Origin: a virus
Virus record (IMG/VR): IMGVR_UViG_3300008050_000121
Span: 1-37,120 of that record
Length of the DNA stretch: 37,120 nucleotides
Reading direction: 5' to 3' (one strand)
A model generated the notes under the pieces. That model did not search any database and was not told the origin of the DNA. It was given only the letters and a program-made list of their open reading frames with translations. Position 1 is the stretch's first letter; each line of letters opens with the position of its first letter. The translations under genes were made by a program, and so were the position numbers. Positions 30,438 to 37,120 of the stretch are shown in pieces.

Positions 30438-30868
30438 TTTTCAAATGCCTCAACAGTGCAGTTACATGATGCGGTATCTGCTTTCATATAAAACTGGTAG
30501 GTGCCAGTGTCGTAGGTTCCCGTACCTACAGCAGTACCAAGTAAGGAGGTGCCCAAGAGTCTTGAGAGTCGGATTGTGAAACCTTCCCCTGCCATGATTT
30601 CACCCCAGGGGTAAAACTCGATGCCATCATAGACTCCATAGGTAACGTAGTTTGTGGTGTCGTAGTTTTCCATACGACAAAGGCCCGGCGTTGTGAGTGT
30701 ACTAAGATCGACGACCACCCCAATCGTTGTGACGACCATCGCACCAGGGACCGGGCCGTTTGGATTTCCTGTTCCAACGTCTGCTTGGTAAGAAGACGGG
30801 AAAGAGCGATAATCAATATTTCCAACCTTGATAGCAAGGCTACTTTTAATTGTTGCTTCATTTGCCAT
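30434..30868 (-). CDS. putative virion protein, 144 aa
   Basis: The product begins MANEATIKSSLAIKVGNIDY and is rich in Thr, Gly and Tyr beta-type residues (VTTIGVVVDLSTL, YDTTNYVTYGVYDG, GTYDTGTYQFYMKAD). This is consistent with a tail-tip or decoration protein encoded behind the tape measure. No family is recognised. Confidence 0.65.
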   Translation of the reverse strand: MANEATIKSSLAIKVGNIDYRSFPSSYQADVGTGNPNGPVPGAMVVTTIGVVVDLSTLTTPGLCRMENYDTTNYVTYGVYDGIEFYPWGEIMAGEGFTIRLSRLLGTSLLGTAVGTGTYDTGTYQFYMKADTASCNCTVEAFEK

Positions 30869-30879
30869 TTGGGTATTCC

Positions 30880-31806
30880 TTACGAGTCAAGAACCGCTGG
30901 TATTCCAAGCTCAAAAAAATTGTTTTCGTATGCCCAAGCTACGCTAGGAAAGAGTGAGGGGACTGCCGGATTACCTTTTTCACCCGCACCATTCAAAGGT
31001 GACTTGTTAGGTAATGGTTGTTGTGTCTCTGGATCAAGCACAACCTTGAAAGAATCTGAGTCCGTTTTAGCTCCAACACCATCCCAGACTTTGTATCCAT
31101 AATCTACTATGTCATCAATGTCGTGGGTGTAATTCGTACCGTCGTGAGCTACCTCGAAATCAAGGGTTCGGGTGTAGTAGATATTACATCCCCCATAGAA
31201 CTCTCTCGACCAACTGATACTTGAGAGCATGACACCGCGAGCGGGAATCTCCCAAAGCTCGGCATCATTCACGCCATCAATCATCAGAACCAACGTAGCT
31301 AGTTGAAGGTCGGCAACATTCTGAGTGATAGAAACCGTTGGGTTACTTCCCGGTCGAGTCAGCCCCTCTATTTCTTCCAGAGAACTTGTAAGTATCGCAG
31401 CACCATCTTTGTCTTTTGTTAATCTTCTTTGGTGCTTTACAAAGCTCCCACTAATTTTATCGGGTTCATCAAGGGGGTCTTCGACTTTATGATCTTGGCA
31501 ACGGTTCTGTGGTTTGGTCGTGAAATGTTTGGTTACCTTCCAGTAGTTTCCACCAGCATCTTTATCAGCACTATGTAAAGCTACATTAGTTTTTGGGGTA
31601 CAGTATGCAAACACATCCCCGTCATTGGTTCCCGTTGGTGACCAAACCGATCCGGTTTGAGGTAGCCCAGGGGTGTATAAAACCATGTTAGGACCATCTA
31701 ACCGACTGGTACTTTTGACTTTGTAAATGAGTGTGTAGTCCCTATGCCCTTTAAGGTCTTGGGTACAACTCCAATCGATTGGTCCACCTAGAACTGAAGT
31801 AGTCAT
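30880..31806 (-). CDS. putative tail protein (distal tail region), 308 aa
   Basis: ATG at 31806 overlaps the tape-measure stop (TAATG). The 308-residue product is mostly beta (DYTLIYKVKSTSRLDGP, ATLVLMIDGVNDAELW, CNIYYTRTLDFEVAHDG). In siphoviruses the gene after the tape measure often encodes the distal tail protein, which guides this tentative call. No diagnostic motif was seen. Confidence 0.6.
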   Translation of the reverse strand: MTTSVLGGPIDWSCTQDLKGHRDYTLIYKVKSTSRLDGPNMVLYTPGLPQTGSVWSPTGTNDGDVFAYCTPKTNVALHSADKDAGGNYWKVTKHFTTKPQNRCQDHKVEDPLDEPDKISGSFVKHQRRLTKDKDGAAILTSSLEEIEGLTRPGSNPTVSITQNVADLQLATLVLMIDGVNDAELWEIPARGVMLSSISWSREFYGGCNIYYTRTLDFEVAHDGTNYTHDIDDIVDYGYKVWDGVGAKTDSDSFKVVLDPETQQPLPNKSPLNGAGEKGNPAVPSLFPSVAWAYENNFFELGIPAVLDS

Positions 31807-33560
31807 TATGCTTCCGCTGCTCCTTCGAATGCTGCTTGTGCCATCTCGTAAGCTTTGCTTGTTCCAAGTCCAGTTTTTTCGTCGTCTGACATTCCTTTAA
31901 GAACCTCAACGATTTCCTTCAAAACTTTCATACCTTTCTCGCCGGTTGGTAAACCTAAGGCAGTCATAGCCCCCGCTGCAATACCAACCGCATCTTTTTG
32001 CCCAATCCTCTTTCCTTGCTTGTTTGCTTGTTGCATTGCAAGACCTTGCAATCTCTTGTGTTCCGATGAACCTAAACGGACTGCCGACTTGTCTAATTGC
32101 AAAACAGCTTCCTTTGCTTTCTTCAGGTCGAGAGCACTCTCAAGCTGTTTTTCCGCTGCTTTCAAAGCTCGATCATGAGTCTCTTGACTAATGCCGTTGT
32201 CCATCTTTTTGAGGTCAGCGAGTTCCTTTTGTATCTTCCTGAATTTCTCAAGAGGTGTAAGGTATTGCTCTGTCAATGCCTTGGCTCTTTTTTGGACTTT
32301 CAATAAGTCTTCTTTTGCTTTGAGTTCTTTTGCTGCTTGTTCGATTTCCCCCATTGTTTCAAAATCATTATTTCTAAAAGCTTTTTCAGCTTCAATCTGT
32401 GCCCTTGACCAACCAAAAAATTCTACCTGTTCTTTGAGACTCTTCAGGTAACTTTTTGAACTCTCTTCCTGTTTTAGATTCTCACTAAGAATAGCATTAC
32501 TCATTTTTTCAGCTTCTTCTTTAACTTCACCCATATTAGTTTTGAGTTTCTTTAGGAGTGAAATGTCAGTTTTCAATTTCATCCCAGACATGAAATCAAT
32601 TTGTTCCCCACCTACTAATTTTGCCGCAGCGTTAGTAGGAAGAACAGCAATTTGCTTAAACGTCTTTGTTGCTATTTGTAAAATATCGGAAAATATATTC
32701 TTCCATTGGGTAACAAAAAATAGACCTACAACAGCTACGTTGTGTTTGAAGTTCGCTATAAACCCTAAAAACTTTTTCCCGAACTCTTTCATTTTCTCCC
32801 CAGCTATCGAGAACATTTTTAGTAGTGCTGGATTTTGCTGAACATAAGCATACAAAGCAAAGAGTGCCCCAGTGATAGCCGCAATTCCGGCAGCTAGTAT
32901 CGCAAAGATTGGAATGAGTACCCAACCACCACTAGCTATAAAAGAGAAGATTGCAGGGAGAGCACCAATCAAAACGATTAGAGAACCAAAGGCAGAAATC
33001 AAAGGACCAATGAAAGTCAGAATCGTACCAAAAGCAATCCCAAGCATGATTGCTACACCAACAACTTTTTTGAACTCAGGACTAAGAGATTTGAAGTACT
33101 CACCAAATTTTTTGACATACTCGACTACAGGTTTCAAAACTGGAATGAGAGCTTCACCTACTTGTTTGAAAACCTCCCCAAATGTATCGGTGATTTCTTT
33201 TTTAAGCTTGGTGAGTCCCTCAGACGCACCTACAACTTGACTAAACATACTTGAGAAAAATCTTTTCATAGAGGCACCTGTCTTTGAGATACCTCCACCC
33301 ATTTGTTGGAAACCCATGCCGATGATTCCCATTGTCATACCAAATTTTTGTGCTGCTAATTTTGACCTTTGTGTAGCAAGCTTAGCTTTCTCAAGTTTCT
33401 CAGCAGCTACATCAACAACCTCAGCCACAACGTCCCAACTCTTCCCAACAACTGAAACAGCTTGTTTCGTTTCATTCTCTATATCCTTCAAACCTTTCTT
33501 ATAGTTTTTAAGGTCGGCTATGAAGGTAACCACAAGTTTTTCTAACTCAGTCGTTGCCAT
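31806..33560 (-). CDS. tail tape measure protein
   Basis: The 584-residue protein has helical ends (LKNYKKGLKDIENETKQAVS; LKAKEDLLKVQKRAKALTEQ) and a hydrophobic centre at about residues 165-240 with several membrane-like segments (VVGVAIMLGIAFGTILTFIG, AILAAGIAAITGALFALYAY), the usual tape-measure layout. AAGGAAAAC lies before the ATG. It is short for the class; at about 1.5 angstrom per residue it predicts a tail near 90 nm. Its place directly after the frameshifted chaperone gene confirms the call. Confidence 0.92.
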   Translation of the reverse strand: MATTELEKLVVTFIADLKNYKKGLKDIENETKQAVSVVGKSWDVVAEVVDVAAEKLEKAKLATQRSKLAAQKFGMTMGIIGMGFQQMGGGISKTGASMKRFFSSMFSQVVGASEGLTKLKKEITDTFGEVFKQVGEALIPVLKPVVEYVKKFGEYFKSLSPEFKKVVGVAIMLGIAFGTILTFIGPLISAFGSLIVLIGALPAIFSFIASGGWVLIPIFAILAAGIAAITGALFALYAYVQQNPALLKMFSIAGEKMKEFGKKFLGFIANFKHNVAVVGLFFVTQWKNIFSDILQIATKTFKQIAVLPTNAAAKLVGGEQIDFMSGMKLKTDISLLKKLKTNMGEVKEEAEKMSNAILSENLKQEESSKSYLKSLKEQVEFFGWSRAQIEAEKAFRNNDFETMGEIEQAAKELKAKEDLLKVQKRAKALTEQYLTPLEKFRKIQKELADLKKMDNGISQETHDRALKAAEKQLESALDLKKAKEAVLQLDKSAVRLGSSEHKRLQGLAMQQANKQGKRIGQKDAVGIAAGAMTALGLPTGEKGMKVLKEIVEVLKGMSDDEKTGLGTSKAYEMAQAAFEGAAEA

Positions 33561-34391
33561 TAGTGTTTTCCTTTTTTATCCCAAGCATTCCCATCCAAGC
33601 GGATTTTGAATCATGGGTAACTTGTTCGACTGATTTTGGTTTCTTTACTTGCTTGACAAACTTGATAAGAAAATCATCCATCTTGATGTTGTTCTTATTG
33701 TCGGCCAGAACTCTTCTGACTTCGGCTGAGTTTTGCATTAGGTAATGGTCGGTACGACTTGGGTTATTTAATTCGAGACTTAGCCAAGCTACGATCATTT
33801 GGTGTTCTATGTTCGTAGTCTTGGCTATGTACTCGCTTGGCAACATCCCAAACTCTTTTGCTGCCCTTATGTAGCTGTCGTACCGGATTGCACGTTTTTT
33901 GCTGTACTGTCTTCTGGTGTCAACCAAGTTGTCAAGTCATTAAAATCATCATCGTCCTCTTCAATGGACTCAATCCACGCCACAAGCTGATACCAAGCAC
34001 AAGGTGCCCCAGGCATCTCTAGGGCCGCTCTGAGCTTTCCAGGCAATGGATCAGCGTTTTCATCGTCATCAAGCTCTGAGAGCGTTCTAGCGAGCTTACA
34101 GAGGGATTTAACAAGCTTGTCGGGCCAGGATCGGACTACAGCCTCAGGAACTCGCTTTTTAGTCCGGTCATCAAAGAGGCAGAGGGAAACCAGATAAGGC
34201 TCTTGATCAGCCACTTTGTTTATTGATTTCGGTCTTCCCTTATGATCCAGAACCGCATTAGAAATCATCCGGTTGTTCCACTTACAGGTGCTATCACTAT
34301 CGGCACCTTTCATGGTGTATTCATTACCATCGATTTTAACGGCTTGCTGGTTCGACTCTGTGGAGAAATCATAGGTTTCTACTTCAGTCAT
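33547..34391 (-). CDS. tail assembly chaperone GT (made by -1 frameshift)
   Basis: The 126-aa T frame (33547-33927) has no good start (only TTG) and lies in the -1 frame relative to the G gene. Sliding at A AAA AAC joins them into a protein of about 281 residues, as in lambda G/GT and most siphoviruses. The T part is helical (YSKKRAIRYDSYIRAAKEFG, IVAWLSLELNN, DDFLIKFVKQVKKP) and should bind the tape measure encoded next. It overlaps the tape measure gene by 14 bases. Confidence 0.85.
33867..34391 (-). CDS. tail assembly chaperone G
   Basis: The start at 34391 gives 174 residues (MTEVETYDFSTES). The binding site is weak, and the upstream frame to 34442 would run through the terminator stem, so I reject it. 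The product is a typical chaperone: a beta N-terminal part (AVKIDGNEYTMKG), then helices and an acidic end (IESIEEDDDDFNDL). It acts with the GT product to assemble the tail around the tape measure. The gene lies between tail tube and tape measure genes, as expected. Confidence 0.85.
   Translation of the reverse strand: MTEVETYDFSTESNQQAVKIDGNEYTMKGADSDSTCKWNNRMISNAVLDHKGRPKSINKVADQEPYLVSLCLFDDRTKKRVPEAVVRSWPDKLVKSLCKLARTLSELDDDENADPLPGKLRAALEMPGAPCAWYQLVAWIESIEEDDDDFNDLTTWLTPEDSTAKNVQSGTTAT
33894..33900 (-). promoter_or_regulatory. -1 ribosomal frameshift slippery site
   Basis: On the minus strand A AAA AAC (33900-33894) is read in the G frame as GCA AAA AAC and in the T frame as AGC AAA AAA CGT. 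It is a classic -1 heptamer inside the 61-base overlap of the G and T frames. Confidence 0.9.
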
Positions 34392-34413
34392 AGGTTCGCT
34401 TTCTTTGATTAAA

Positions 34414-34476
34414 AACACCGCACCCCGTTGGGAGTCAGCCATCCCCTAGCAAAAAATGGCGAGAGGGTGCGGTGTT
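34414..34476 (-). terminator. terminator after the tail tube gene
   Basis: AACACCGCACCC (minus strand, 34476-34465) pairs perfectly over 12 bp with GGGTGCGGTGTT (34425-34414) across a 39-base loop, followed by TTTTT ending at 34411. It lies between the tail tube gene and gene G, so it should lower the chaperone and tape-measure mRNA relative to the abundant tube protein. Confidence 0.8.
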
Positions 34477-34487
34477 ATGAGCTAGGA

Positions 34488-34964
34488 TCAGTCCGTTCCA
34501 GTAGGACTGATATAGTTAGGACCAGTTTCAAGTCCAGCACTATCGACGTTCAAAGCCACGATAGTGAAAGACGCTTCGGGGAAGGTTCCTTCCACAAGTT
34601 CGGCAGGGGTAAAGGTCTTGAGGAAACCCCAAAACGCAATGGTGGAGGAGTCGGGAAAGTGGATAGTGATTTGATCGTCCTGATTGATCATCGTGACGAT
34701 TTGATCATAAACCCTTGGGTCATAACCAGCACTTCCACTAATGTCGGTGGATTCTTTGAGACTTCGAGAAGCTTTTGTTCTCCAAGTTGTGTTGAACATC
34801 GTAGACGTATCAACAGGGTCGCCACCCTCAAAACCTAGAGGGGTTACGGATCGTTCCCAAAAGGAAACGTCGGGATCAAGAGCGAAAGCAATTTTTGTTG
34901 CAAAACCATCGCCAAGCTTGACACCTACCGGGGTACTTCTAGCAGTTACAGCAGCGTCAGTCAT
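34488..34964 (-). CDS. major tail (tube) protein
   Basis: The 158-residue product is beta-rich (TKIAFALDPDVSFWE, TIHFPDSSTIAFWGFL, EASFTIVALNVDSAG) with one Ser/Lys-rich helix region in the middle, as in siphovirus tube proteins. It is encoded directly after the tail terminator and before the frameshifted chaperone, and is the only tail gene in the window followed by its own terminator, all consistent with the most abundant tail protein. Confidence 0.85.
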   Translation of the reverse strand: MTDAAVTARSTPVGVKLGDGFATKIAFALDPDVSFWERSVTPLGFEGGDPVDTSTMFNTTWRTKASRSLKESTDISGSAGYDPRVYDQIVTMINQDDQITIHFPDSSTIAFWGFLKTFTPAELVEGTFPEASFTIVALNVDSAGLETGPNYISPTGTD

Positions 34965-34982
34965 AGCATTTCTCCGTTTTAC

Positions 34983-35423
34983 TTAGGATGCGTTAATGTC
35001 TGAGTTAGTGTTGATCGTGTAAAGCCTACGACGTGTAGATTGATCAACTTCCGGTCCCAAGTAAACAATACCATCGTGATGAATGGCTTGTATTTTATAT
35101 GCGGTGGCAGAAACCGTCACCGCTGTTCTGATCACCGCGTCAAGAGCGTCAACAATAGCTTGTGCTTTCGCATTCCCATCAGCCGTTGCATCAGTTCTGA
35201 TTTTGATTTGGTTACCATAGTGTTGGATCGTTGTTCCCAAGGCGACTCTTGTATGGACAATTGGAGTTGTATCGTAAACACAAAGGGCATCATTAGGTGC
35301 GTCAGGCATGTGACCATAGTAACAAGGCCAAGTGTCTGAACTCGTTTTACCACCAGCAATTGCTAAATCGATCAACCATTGTTGAAGGATTTGGGCAGGG
35401 GTATGACTTAATGAACCACTCAT
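34983..35423 (-). CDS. tail terminator protein
   Basis: The 146-residue alpha/beta product has an N-terminal helix (HTPAQILQQWLIDLAIAG), strand DALCVYDTT, strand NQIKIRTDAT, helix AKAQAIVDALDAVIRTAV and a final strand region ending RRRLYTINTN. The order and the 'R-R-x-L-Y-T' ending match tail terminator/minor capsid families of siphoviruses. The gene lies between the gp10-like and tube genes. The ATGA overlap at 35420-35423 couples it to the gene upstream. Confidence 0.75.
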   Translation of the reverse strand: MSGSLSHTPAQILQQWLIDLAIAGGKTSSDTWPCYYGHMPDAPNDALCVYDTTPIVHTRVALGTTIQHYGNQIKIRTDATADGNAKAQAIVDALDAVIRTAVTVSATAYKIQAIHHDGIVYLGPEVDQSTRRRLYTINTNSDINAS

Positions 35424-35884
35424 TTTTTCTTAGCTCTTTCCTTAGCAATTTTTTTCATCAATTTGGTTTTAGTAGCTATTTCTTTGATGATGAGTTTGCC
35501 TTTCACTACCCGGCTAACTCCGTGGAAAGCACTATCATGTAAAGCACCCGTATCAACTGGCACAATTTTTTGACTCTCTACTTCCAGATATTTAGCTGCA
35601 CGTAAGAGAGCTTTTGTGTATCCTTTTTTTTGTTTAAGAACCTTTACAACGAGTGCCGCCATGATTCTACGATTCGCTCGACTCCTTGCAGGTTTCGATA
35701 TAAATTTTGCTGACTTTCCGGGGGCATGTTTGTAGTCAAGATTTTCATGTTGTATGAGTGCATAAGGCATTGCATAACCAACATAAACACCCTCGACACC
35801 CATATCTTCAGCTTTGCGAAGCTTGTGGTTTAGCTTCACTCCCATTTCTCTCAGACCTTTAACAAGGACTTCTGATTTTGCCAT
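35420..35884 (-). CDS. HK97 gp10-like tail completion protein
   Basis: The start at 35884 (154 residues, MAKSEVLVKGL) lies 3 bases after the preceding stop; the longer frame overlaps the Ig-like gene. The segment KIVPVDTGALHDSAF (about 111-125) is the hallmark of the HK97-gp10 family, which joins the tail to the head connector. The C-terminus is very Lys-rich (KLMKKIAKERAKKK). Confidence 0.88.
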   Translation of the reverse strand: MAKSEVLVKGLREMGVKLNHKLRKAEDMGVEGVYVGYAMPYALIQHENLDYKHAPGKSAKFISKPARSRANRRIMAALVVKVLKQKKGYTKALLRAAKYLEVESQKIVPVDTGALHDSAFHGVSRVVKGKLIIKEIATKTKLMKKIAKERAKKK

Positions 35885-35886
35885 GA

Positions 35887-36198
35887 CTAACCAGTTTGTA
35901 AAGTTCGGATCAAAAAGTAGTCTTCGTTTGCTGCTTGGCCGGTCCCGGTACTGTTCCAATAAACGTACCAACGTCCAGCTTCATCAGCGTCAATATCAAT
36001 ATAGTATACCCCTGTTGAAGATTTAACCACCTCAGAATCATCCCCATAGGTCTTACTGGTTACGTTTCCACTAGGGTCTTCGTATTGAACGATTACCGCT
36101 GCGGGGTCTACAGCCGCACTATCTGAGTCTGTAAACGTCGCGGTGCTTCGAACAAGCTGCCCTTTGGTGTAGCTATTTTCTGTTTGGATACTGGTCAT
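35887..36198 (-). CDS. Ig-like virion protein, probable head-tail junction
   Basis: The 103-residue product is all-beta: QLVRSTATFTDSD, AAVIVQYEDPSGNVTSKTY, VVKSSTGVYYIDIDADEAG and RWYVYWNSTGTGQ, ending with YFLIRT. This is the pattern of small Ig-like/beta-sandwich proteins encoded beside head-tail connector genes in many siphoviruses. The exact role is not fixed by the sequence. Confidence 0.65.
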   Translation of the reverse strand: MTSIQTENSYTKGQLVRSTATFTDSDSAAVDPAAVIVQYEDPSGNVTSKTYGDDSEVVKSSTGVYYIDIDADEAGRWYVYWNSTGTGQAANEDYFLIRTLQTG

Positions 36199-36199
36199 T

Positions 36200-36493
36200 T
36201 TAACAACCTATGAATGACGTTGTGACGGTGTTGGCTTTTGAGTTCACTAGGACAACTGTATTTGATGCACTGTCTGAAAGCACAAGACCATTGGCCTCAA
36301 TTTCGGAGAGGGTAACCGTGTTTGCTAGAGTATCAGTTAGGACTATGGTGTTTGCTTCTGAGTTCGTAATGGAAACACAACCGGGTGTAACCGGGGCAGT
36401 AACAACAGCCTCACCAAAACCACGAATAGCAAAATTGCTTGCGGCAAGTGTACCGTTTCCGAAGCCGCGAGTAACAAGGTTTTTTAACGCCAT
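36200..36493 (-). CDS. repeat-rich predicted beta-solenoid protein, 97 aa
   Basis: After a Gly-rich N-terminus (VTRGFGNGTLAASNFAIRGF), about 50 residues repeat a unit of roughly 10 residues of the form x-L-x-D/N-S-x-A-N-T-V (VLTDTLANTV, TLSEIEANGL, VLSDSASNTV, VLVNSKANTV). Alternating hydrophobics with Asn at turns suggest a small beta-solenoid. The place among structural genes points to a fibre, spike or capsid decoration protein. The TAA of the next gene and this ATG are coupled. Confidence 0.65.
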   Translation of the reverse strand: MALKNLVTRGFGNGTLAASNFAIRGFGEAVVTAPVTPGCVSITNSEANTIVLTDTLANTVTLSEIEANGLVLSDSASNTVVLVNSKANTVTTSFIGC

Positions 36494-37120
36494 TATGCTC
36501 TCCTGTCTTCGGTTGGATTGGTTGCATCATCAAGAGTACCTACAAAGGCCGATGTTGAATTGTCAAGTTTGTAAACCGTACTTGTTGTACCGGAGTAATT
36601 GCCTTGCATTAGTTTCTGGTGAATAGCAAAGATTCCTTGAGCAAGGGTCGGGGCTGTCCCGTTTGCCGCATAGCTTTCGGTCATTTGAGTCGTAAGAATG
36701 TCAGCAACCGATGGATCATCAAGAGCATCGACAGCAGTTTGAACCGCATCAATCAAAGTCTTTAATGCACCAAGACCATCGGTTCCATTGTCTAGGTCGG
36801 CTTGAATACCATCCACAACGGTGTCGATTGTCGTAAGTGATGCGGGAATTGTTGTGCCGGTATCAACAAGTATTGAGTCTACGTTGCCGTCTATGGTTGC
36901 GAGTGTCGCGGGTAGGGTCGTCCCGGTATCGACAAGGATTGCATCAACGTTTGAGTCTACTGTTGCTATTGAAGCTGGTAAGGTTGTCCCAGTATCAACA
37001 AGTATCGAATCTATGTTTGTGTCAACAGTGTCGATTTTTCCTTCTATCGTGGAAAGGGTAGATGGTAGTGTTGTCCCAGTGTCCACCAAAATCGAGTCAA
37101 CGTTTGTATCGATTGTTGCC
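36493..37120 (-). CDS. repeat-containing fibrous virion protein, cut by the right edge
   Basis: The frame is open to the right edge; TTG at 37089 is not the real start because the reading frame continues upstream with the same repeats. The visible part, about 208 residues, carries repeated ILVDTGTT-L/I-P-A followed by a Val/Ile/Asp stretch (T-I-D-x-N-V-D-S), in 22-residue units with one of 29, then a helical segment (DGLGALKTLIDAVQTAVDAL) and a globular C-terminus. The pattern suggests a trimeric coiled-coil or fibrous protein of the capsid or neck. Confidence 0.75.
   Translation of the reverse strand, partial: ATIDTNVDSILVDTGTTLPSTLSTIEGKIDTVDTNIDSILVDTGTTLPASIATVDSNVDAILVDTGTTLPATLATIDGNVDSILVDTGTTIPASLTTIDTVVDGIQADLDNGTDGLGALKTLIDAVQTAVDALDDPSVADILTTQMTESYAANGTAPTLAQGIFAIHQKLMQGNYSGTTSTVYKLDNSTSAFVGTLDDATNPTEDRRA
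36795..37120 (-). repeat. in-gene tandem repeats of about 66 bases
   Basis: Five copies of the coding string for ILVDTGTT occur across 36,795-37,120, mostly 66 bases apart (one spacing 87), with many synonymous differences. The array encodes the 22-residue protein repeat and continues outside the window. It is a protein repeat, not a CRISPR array. Confidence 0.85.

Noticed and set aside
36795-37120. Possible CRISPR-like array because of regular 66-base spacing
   Set aside because: The repeats stay in one reading frame, encode a 22-residue motif, differ at synonymous sites and have no unique spacers.

Overview
This window is a contiguous piece of a tailed double-stranded DNA phage genome, most likely a virulent siphovirus. 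The evidence is near-complete coding density, chains of genes sharing 1-8 bases, a replication block, and a late block in textbook siphovirus order (tail completion, tail terminator, tube, frameshifted chaperone, tape measure). I see no integrase, repressor or host gene. The host cannot be named. A phage-borne CsrA and the gene style fit an aquatic bacterium with CsrA regulation; Planctomycetota is a guess only.

Region 1 (1-14,650, leftward) is the early/replication arm. From the divergent promoter region near 14.6 kb it reads: RuvC-like resolvase, Cys-cluster protein, a tRNA-like gene with an abnormally large anticodon loop, family-4 uracil-DNA glycosylase, PD-(D/E)XK nuclease, winged-helix protein, Sak4/RecA-like ATPase, CsrA, an Asp-rich probable ssDNA-binding protein, family A DNA polymerase, a protein of the thymine-hypermodification (aGPT-PPlase/HMUDK helical) family fused to a C-terminal winged-helix-like region, a MazG/HisE-like pyrophosphohydrolase, zinc-ribbon/TOPRIM primase, a truncated UDP-glucose dehydrogenase, a P-loop helicase/initiator-like ATPase and several small proteins.

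Region 2 (14,650-23,960, rightward) starts with promoters, a small basic protein and a ParB-like protein. An approximately 690-base protein-free, heavily self-complementary stretch (about 16,349-17,034) follows, which I read as a large structured RNA. Then come about 18 mostly tiny genes around a MoxR/CobS-type AAA+ ATPase and its probable VWA-like partner. A strong terminator closes this arm.

Region 3 (37,120-23,926, leftward) is the late arm, entering from outside the right edge: a repeat-rich fibrous protein, a predicted beta-solenoid, an Ig-like protein, HK97-gp10-like protein, tail terminator, tail tube, G/GT chaperones with an A AAA AAC slippery site, tape measure and distal tail/virion proteins. 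It ends in a six-gene cassette: four glycosyltransferases, a radical SAM enzyme and a ParB-like/methyltransferase fusion, probably for glycan decoration of virion, host surface or DNA.

The most noteworthy elements are the large RNA, the radical SAM/glycosyltransferase cassette, the base-hypermodification protein beside a UDG and a nucleotide pyrophosphohydrolase, phage CsrA, the MoxR-VWA pair, and an N-terminal tag 'MPK[I/V/L]' shared by seven unrelated proteins. Four small genes (305-481, 18272-18412, 22421-22591 and the frameshifted GT product) were found by reading overlaps and ribosome binding sites directly. Functions are assigned from motifs seen by eye; no database search was possible.
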